Of a DNA stretch of 17,803 bases, positions 13,154-17,803 are shown in pieces. The stretch lies in contig CAZWHE010000077.1 of assembly GCA_964633825.1 (NCBI GenBank), positions 1 to 17,803 on the forward strand, read 5' to 3'. Source of the DNA: CAZWHE01 sp964633825 (GTDB taxonomy: Bacteria > Planctomycetota > B15-G4 > CAYZWU01). Each line of letters starts with the position of its first letter. Position 1 is the first letter of the stretch. The notes under the pieces were generated by a model. The model ran no database searches. It was given only the letters and a program-made list of their open reading frames with translations, and had not been told where the DNA came from. Position numbers and translations under genes: made by a program.

Positions 13154-16100
13154 ATGACTGCATCCCATCACAAAAACGCTTTGATCCTCTTTCTCATTCT
13201 CTTCGTCGCGGGAGGAGCGTCTTCGGCTGCAACTCCCGTCGACGTGATCGTACCCGTTCCCCAGAGCGATGAAGAGCAGGGGGACGAGGTGGCGCTGGAA
13301 AATGCCCGCATCATCGAAAAGGTGGACAGAAGGTACGCGGAAGCGCTCGAAGCCTACCGGGCCCTGATCGACAAGAGTCCCGATCCGATCGTTCTCGAGG
13401 GAGCCGAGCTGGGCGCCGCGCGCTGTCTGCTCATAACCGGGCATTACGACGAGGCGATGAAAGGGCTTCGGCAATTGCTGCAGACCGACGGCCTGGCCGA
13501 CGAAACCCGGAAGGAGGCGGAAGACCTTCTCGCGTCGTGCAAAAGGGTCCGCGCCCTCGACTCCGCTCTCCGATCGACCGGCTCGGTGGACGACCTGGTG
13601 AGCCAGCTTCTCGACGCCGCTCTCATGGATGACAAGAGCGCAAAAAATGAGATCAGCAAGATGGGGGCCCTCGCCCTGCCCGTGCTGAAGGAAGCGGCGC
13701 GCGACAAGACCTACTTCAGGTCGGTGACGGCTTTCGAGATCCTGGCCGAGAGCGGCGATCACGATGTTATTCTTTTTCTCGACGGATGCGCCGTGGCCCC
13801 GAACACGGCTCTGCGCAAGCGCTGCCTCGAGGGCTTGAAAAGAAGCGGTCTTTCCAAGGAGCTCGTTCCCGTGGCGATGCGGTTCCTCCGGGCCGACGAG
13901 GAGATCCTCCAGCTCGGCGGTCTCGAATGTCTGAGGAGCATTGTCGGGAGTTTTTCCGAGCTCTCACCGGAAACGAGGAAGGAGATCGCTCAGAGATTCG
14001 TTGACCTTTACGCCTCGAAAAACAAAGAGATTCGGAAGCAATCGCTGAGCGTGGCCTCTCGGATCGTGCAAATCGCCAGGCACAATAAGTGCGTTCAAGT
14101 TCTCCCCTCGTCCGAGCTGGCTGTTCTCACAAAGAATGTATTGAACGATTACATCGATTCCGTCTCTGTCACACAGGACCAGGCTCAAACTCTTTATCCC
14201 GCACTGGAAATGGCCGTGGCCCTGGGGACGGAGTGCGGCCGGAAAGAGCTTCTCGAGACAGCGGCCCGTTTCTGGAGAATCGATTACAACATCACCAGCA
14301 GAAACAACGTGAGAAAGACCGCCCTTAATGTGCTCCCTCTTCTCGGACCGGCGGCCATGAAGAGGATCATGGGCAAAATCATTGTGAGGGGGGACAAATC
14401 CTCTCTCGAAGCGGTCACGTCGACATGCCTTCACGAGATCCATGACAAGCTTTCCGAGAAGCAGTTTGTTGCTTTTTTCAGGGCGCTGTCCAAGGCGGGA
14501 GGGAAATTCAGGAAAATAAAAACAACGAACGAGAACGCCCTGAAGAGGATCGTTTTATCGGAAAAGACATCCCCGTCCCTCTGGGCGGCCCTCGTGGAAT
14601 CGATCCTCGAGAACACCTCGGCCGAATCGAGAAAGGAAGCGCTATATCTTATCGAAGACTGTCCCTCTCCCCATGATCCCGCCTGCTTCGACGTGATCCG
14701 CCGATGGGCGGTCTATCCCGACAGAGCGACAAGGAAAAGCCTTATCTATTTGATCAGCAACCTGCTCGACGACAAAAAGATCGATTCCGGACCTGAAGGC
14801 GCGCTCCAGGTTATGGGCTGCATGCTCGGCGCGATCGACGAGCCGATCAAGATCAGATGGAACATGGAGTCGGACCTGGCTTATATTTGGCCCAAGTATA
14901 TCGATGCCCTGCTCTATGCGGTGATACACAAATCTATTCATTCGAAAGATCCGCGATCCGTCTGGAAATGGGTCGTCGATCAGAAGACGCCGCGCTTTCT
15001 CGATGCCGTAATCGCCAACAAGCACACGAGAAAAGACCTTATCGAAAGCGGGCACGATTTCATCCCCGCCTTCTGGACCCGTGTGGGGCCGGAAGCGAGG
15101 GAGTCGCTTTTCAAAGCCCTGTCCATATCATTGGGAACGCAGCTCTCGGCCACCAAACCGATGTGGCTCATCGACATGCTCCGGGAATGGGACCCTGATC
15201 CGAACTGGCAGAGCAGGAATTTTCGGCGCCTCATCACCGCTCTTTACGATCTTCGCGATCCCTCCTTGTCGGAGCTCGTGAGAAAGGTGACCATCCAGTT
15301 CTTCGAGAGAACGGAGGCCCAGGAGCCAAATGCCTGCGTCGAGATCATAAGGCTGGTCAGGAACTTCGCCCCCCATTCGCTGCCGGTCACGGAATTGATC
15401 CCTCTTCTCTTCGAAAGACTCAATCCCAAGATGTTCAAAAAACCGGGAAACAATCCCTTATCCGACAAGGTCCCCTTCGCTTCTCCCGATCACCTGGAAA
15501 GAGTGATCTCCTGGCTCTCCGAGCCCGGCTTACGGGAGATGAAACAAGAAGCGGTCCAAGCCCTTTTCGAGGGCGGGATCGATGCGCCCGACCGCCTGGT
15601 CTCATTCGATCTGGACAAGAAGCTCCAGGAAGCCTGGGCCTCGATCGACGCGGAGACGCGCGACACGATCCTGATCAATCTGGCCGGTTATGTCGAACAC
15701 CTGGCAAGATCTGAGGGGAGCACTTTCTCAGGTAAATTCAAAAAGGAACCCTGGGAATACGACAGAAACCCTCAAAAGTACTGTGTCCCTTTTCTCATCT
15801 CCCGGCTCCAAGATCCTCATCTCGATGCGGGCCGGAAGCACCTCGTCTTCGCCATACTTTTTCTTTCCGGTGTGGACGATGCTGTCGGTCATGTTCGCGA
15901 ATATCTCAGGGTTCGGACCTTCCAAGGGAATGGCGGGGCCGGCAATGAAGTAAGTACTCCTCCCCATATCATGGATTGGGCAGATGATCTTTTCGAAACT
16001 CTAAATACAAAAATCAGGCACTACGGCCCCTGGCATTTCAACCGGTTCCGGCCTGAAGCGAGGCAGAAGCTCTGCCTGGGGCTTCTCAACATGTCCGATA

Positions 16101-16879
16101 ATTATCTCGGGTTGAAAGAGATGGCGGCAGGTGATCTGACTGTCAAGAGCGATTCCGATTTGCGGGCCGTCCTTCGTGCCGATGTCAAGGATCTCGGCCG
16201 CATCACCCGATCGCGGCTCTTCCGCGAGGCGCTCTGCTACATCCTCCGCGATTGCAGTCCCATCGACCAGACCCCGTCCGGTGCGGAAGGGGATCGTTCG
16301 ATTCCCGAGAAGGCGGTCGAGCTGTTGGCCGAGAGCCTGGAAGAAGGTTCGAAGGAGTTCTCCGGACTCATCGAGACGTCCCTCGAGATTATCGGCGATT
16401 ATCACGTGGACACCCTCCTTCCCCGGGTCTGCAAGGTTGCCGTGAGCAACTCCTATCCACCCTATCGGGCATCGGCCGTGAAGTGCATGGGACATTTCCT
16501 GAACCATGACACGGTCCCGTACCTCCTCGAGTGCCTCAAGGACCCGAGCAAGCAGGTGAGTCAGGAGGCCGAGGCGATCCTCGGCCGGATGCGGCGGTAC
16601 GAGGAGCAGAAGAGGGCGTGGCAGGCCCTCCTCGGCGGGGAAGGCTTCGAAGGAGAGGCGGCGTCGCCCGCCGTCGGCCTGATCAAGATGCTGAAACACG
16701 AGGACCAGGCTGTCCGGCTCGCTGCGATCAAGTCGCTGGGTAAGCTGGCCGATCCCTCGACACTGCCCGTTCTCGTCAAGCTGATGGCCGAGGGAACGGA
16801 TGAGGAGAAGGCCGCGGCGAAACTGGCGGTGGACGCCATCACGAAGGAACCGGGCGGACCGGTTCTGCCTGTTTTTTGA
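13154..16879 (+). CDS. giant exported TPR/HEAT-repeat protein
   Basis: 1241 residues. GGAGG lies 7 bases before the ATG, and a signal peptide ends near residue 25 (ALILFLILFVAGGASSA-A). An acidic linker (to ~50) leads to a TPR-like pair (57-128: YAEALEAYRALIDKSP, then GHYDEAMKGLRQLLQ). Most of the rest is predicted alpha-solenoid; clear HEAT units are visible near 150-270 (GALALPVLKEAARDK; GGLECLRSIVGS) and at the end (1088-1145; 1173-1231, including RLAAIKSLGKLADPSTLPVL). The middle (~300-1080) is helical but diverged. No catalytic motif is seen, so it probably works as a scaffold or binding protein in the periplasm. It stands alone, after the 11-bp repeat array. Confidence 0.85.
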   Translation: MTASHHKNALILFLILFVAGGASSAATPVDVIVPVPQSDEEQGDEVALENARIIEKVDRRYAEALEAYRALIDKSPDPIVLEGAELGAARCLLITGHYDEAMKGLRQLLQTDGLADETRKEAEDLLASCKRVRALDSALRSTGSVDDLVSQLLDAALMDDKSAKNEISKMGALALPVLKEAARDKTYFRSVTAFEILAESGDHDVILFLDGCAVAPNTALRKRCLEGLKRSGLSKELVPVAMRFLRADEEILQLGGLECLRSIVGSFSELSPETRKEIAQRFVDLYASKNKEIRKQSLSVASRIVQIARHNKCVQVLPSSELAVLTKNVLNDYIDSVSVTQDQAQTLYPALEMAVALGTECGRKELLETAARFWRIDYNITSRNNVRKTALNVLPLLGPAAMKRIMGKIIVRGDKSSLEAVTSTCLHEIHDKLSEKQFVAFFRALSKAGGKFRKIKTTNENALKRIVLSEKTSPSLWAALVESILENTSAESRKEALYLIEDCPSPHDPACFDVIRRWAVYPDRATRKSLIYLISNLLDDKKIDSGPEGALQVMGCMLGAIDEPIKIRWNMESDLAYIWPKYIDALLYAVIHKSIHSKDPRSVWKWVVDQKTPRFLDAVIANKHTRKDLIESGHDFIPAFWTRVGPEARESLFKALSISLGTQLSATKPMWLIDMLREWDPDPNWQSRNFRRLITALYDLRDPSLSELVRKVTIQFFERTEAQEPNACVEIIRLVRNFAPHSLPVTELIPLLFERLNPKMFKKPGNNPLSDKVPFASPDHLERVISWLSEPGLREMKQEAVQALFEGGIDAPDRLVSFDLDKKLQEAWASIDAETRDTILINLAGYVEHLARSEGSTFSGKFKKEPWEYDRNPQKYCVPFLISRLQDPHLDAGRKHLVFAILFLSGVDDAVGHVREYLRVRTFQGNGGAGNEVSTPPHIMDWADDLFETLNTKIRHYGPWHFNRFRPEARQKLCLGLLNMSDNYLGLKEMAAGDLTVKSDSDLRAVLRADVKDLGRITRSRLFREALCYILRDCSPIDQTPSGAEGDRSIPEKAVELLAESLEEGSKEFSGLIETSLEIIGDYHVDTLLPRVCKVAVSNSYPPYRASAVKCMGHFLNHDTVPYLLECLKDPSKQVSQEAEAILGRMRRYEEQKRAWQALLGGEGFEGEAASPAVGLIKMLKHEDQAVRLAAIKSLGKLADPSTLPVLVKLMAEGTDEEKAAAKLAVDAITKEPGGPVLPVF
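16847..16877 (+). terminator. possible intrinsic terminator overlapping the HEAT gene stop
   Basis: GAACCGG (16847-16853) and CCGGTTC (16859-16865) form a 7-bp stem with a 5-base loop. A run of six T (16872-16877) follows after 6 bases, ending in the TGA stop. The T-run is further from the stem than usual and the hairpin is inside the coding sequence, so efficiency is doubtful. Confidence 0.35.
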
Positions 16880-16921
16880 CAGGCTTCCGAAGGGTTTCAA
16901 ATAGAGATGTGTGGGGGGGCG

Positions 16922-17803
16922 CTAAAGCCCCTCCATATCGGAAAACATCTGGATGTTATTGACCACCGTCATGAGCGAGTCGGCCGACATCTTCGCCATT
17001 CTGAGCGACTCTCTCTGTTTTTTGGTGAGATCGGTGTCAATAACGAGATCGGTCATCCCGATGATGCCGGTCAAGGAAGTGCGTATTTCGTGGGAGAGAT
17101 CGGTCACGATTTTCGTGTTGGCCGTCATGGCGGCAAGCGCTTCGTCGCGCGCATCTTCCAGGTCCTTAGTCCTGTCGAGCACGGCTTGATCCAGCTCGGC
17201 GCGGGTTTTTTCGAGATGTCTTTCTTTGCTTTCGATCCGCGCGAGCAGGTCTATTAATCCCTCCCTGATCATGTCGAGTTCATCCCTTTTTCCGACATCT
17301 TGGGTCTTTTCGGAAATATCGATTTCTTTTACGCCTGAAACGGATCGCGTTATATTCGAAAGAGCGCATATTTTCTCCGTGATCGACCGGAGAAACCGGG
17401 ATGAAAGAAAGTATGCCAAGCAAACGAGCAAAGGAAAGCCGATACAAAAGATCAAAATATACTGGATTGTGCTGCGCTGTATACTTTTTGAATCGACTTG
17501 AAGGGCAATCGTTCCGATTGCCATGTTATCCCGGAATATCTTACGAGATAGAGTTAATGTGTTGTTCTTGATCTCCTCTCTTTCATGCCTCAGCTCGGAT
17601 GCTACCAAAGCCTGACCATGTTTCGGCCGGCCGTATTCGGCAACGAGATAACCCTCTTTATCATAAATGCAAGCGTAATTGATGTCGGGCAAATCACTTA
17701 ATGCCCCCAGGGTCAGGATTACGGAATCAGTGTCTCCCGAATGGAGGGCTTGCTTGCAATGGATGCCCGTCACCTGGGCCAGAGAGCCGATTTTTTCAAT
17801 CAG
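16922..17803 (-). CDS. CHASE8 sensor protein with a kinase H-box but no ATPase domain, 5' truncated
   Basis: The frame is open to the right edge; 293 residues are visible and the true start is outside. The N-terminal part matches the CHASE8 periplasmic sensor domain: ALHSGDTDSVILTLGALSDLP followed by ACIYDKEGYLVAEYGRP. A membrane helix (codons near 17474-17405), a HAMP-like linker and a coiled coil (about 17250-17130) lead to a HisKA dimerisation domain, SHEIRTSLTGIIG, with the His codon at 17090-17092. The usual Pro after Arg-Thr is Ser. The protein then ends at FSDMEGL-stop, where hybrid kinases normally continue FS.IEAG.L into the ATPase domain. Only 42 bases remain before the convergent HEAT gene, and no ATPase fragment lies there. 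It is either a natural phosphotransfer/dimerisation protein or a truncated kinase. Confidence 0.85.
   Translation of the reverse strand: MIEKIGSLAQVTGIHCKQALHSGDTDSVILTLGALSDLPDINYACIYDKEGYLVAEYGRPKHGQALVASELRHEREEIKNNTLTLSRKIFRDNMAIGTIALQVDSKSIQRSTIQYILIFCIGFPLLVCLAYFLSSRFLRSITEKICALSNITRSVSGVKEIDISEKTQDVGKRDELDMIREGLIDLLARIESKERHLEKTRAELDQAVLDRTKDLEDARDEALAAMTANTKIVTDLSHEIRTSLTGIIGMTDLVIDTDLTKKQRESLRMAKMSADSLMTVVNNIQMFSDMEGL

Overview
The window is GC-rich bacterial DNA with tight gene packing, good Shine-Dalgarno sites (several AGGAGG) and many genes for exported proteins. A run of 10 Ns shows that it comes from a draft assembly. The gene set (a TIGR03790-like protein, a choice-of-anchor-Q-type beta-helix protein, CHASE8 and head-GIN proteins, long exported HEAT proteins) suggests an uncultured Gram-negative bacterium, for example Aminicenantes/Acidobacteria or PVC-like. 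The phylum is a guess from gene content only. I see no rRNA, tRNA, CRISPR array or phage module.

Layout. 1-2765: the 3' end of a TIGR03790-like exported protein (+) converges on a two-gene minus-strand unit. That unit encodes an exported protein with a duplicated Ca-loop/CxxC/HGS domain, followed with an 11-base overlap by a small cysteine-motif protein. 2766-3563: a hairpin-rich spacer, then a DUF1648-type membrane protein (+). 3603-6069: a minus-strand pair, a head-GIN (DUF2807) protein followed by a gamma-glutamyltransferase-like exported protein with an altered active site. 6070-6280: a divergent spacer with a perfect 24-bp inverted repeat and a good sigma70-type promoter. 6281-7518: a serine beta-lactamase-like hydrolase (+) whose signal peptide is separated from its body by the N gap. 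7519-8554: about 1 kb without an intact gene, holding a decayed transposase and several palindromes. 8555-10156: a secreted parallel beta-helix protein (-). 10289-12990: a histidine kinase and an OmpR/PhoB-type response regulator, overlapping by ATGA. 13018-13061: four 11-bp direct repeats in the style of PhoB-class binding sites. 13154-16879: a 1241-residue exported TPR/HEAT-repeat protein. 16922-17803: a CHASE8 sensor protein (-) that reaches the window edge and stops just after the kinase H-box helices, with no ATPase domain.

How the parts fit. The clearest candidate circuit is the kinase/regulator pair with the repeat array directly downstream of the regulator and upstream of the giant HEAT protein. 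I infer that the regulator controls that gene. Most other genes encode secreted or envelope proteins without an obvious shared pathway. The most unusual items are the 11-bp repeat array, the GGT-like enzyme with Ser in place of the catalytic Thr, the duplicated CxxC/HGS domain and the CHASE8 kinase without a catalytic domain.
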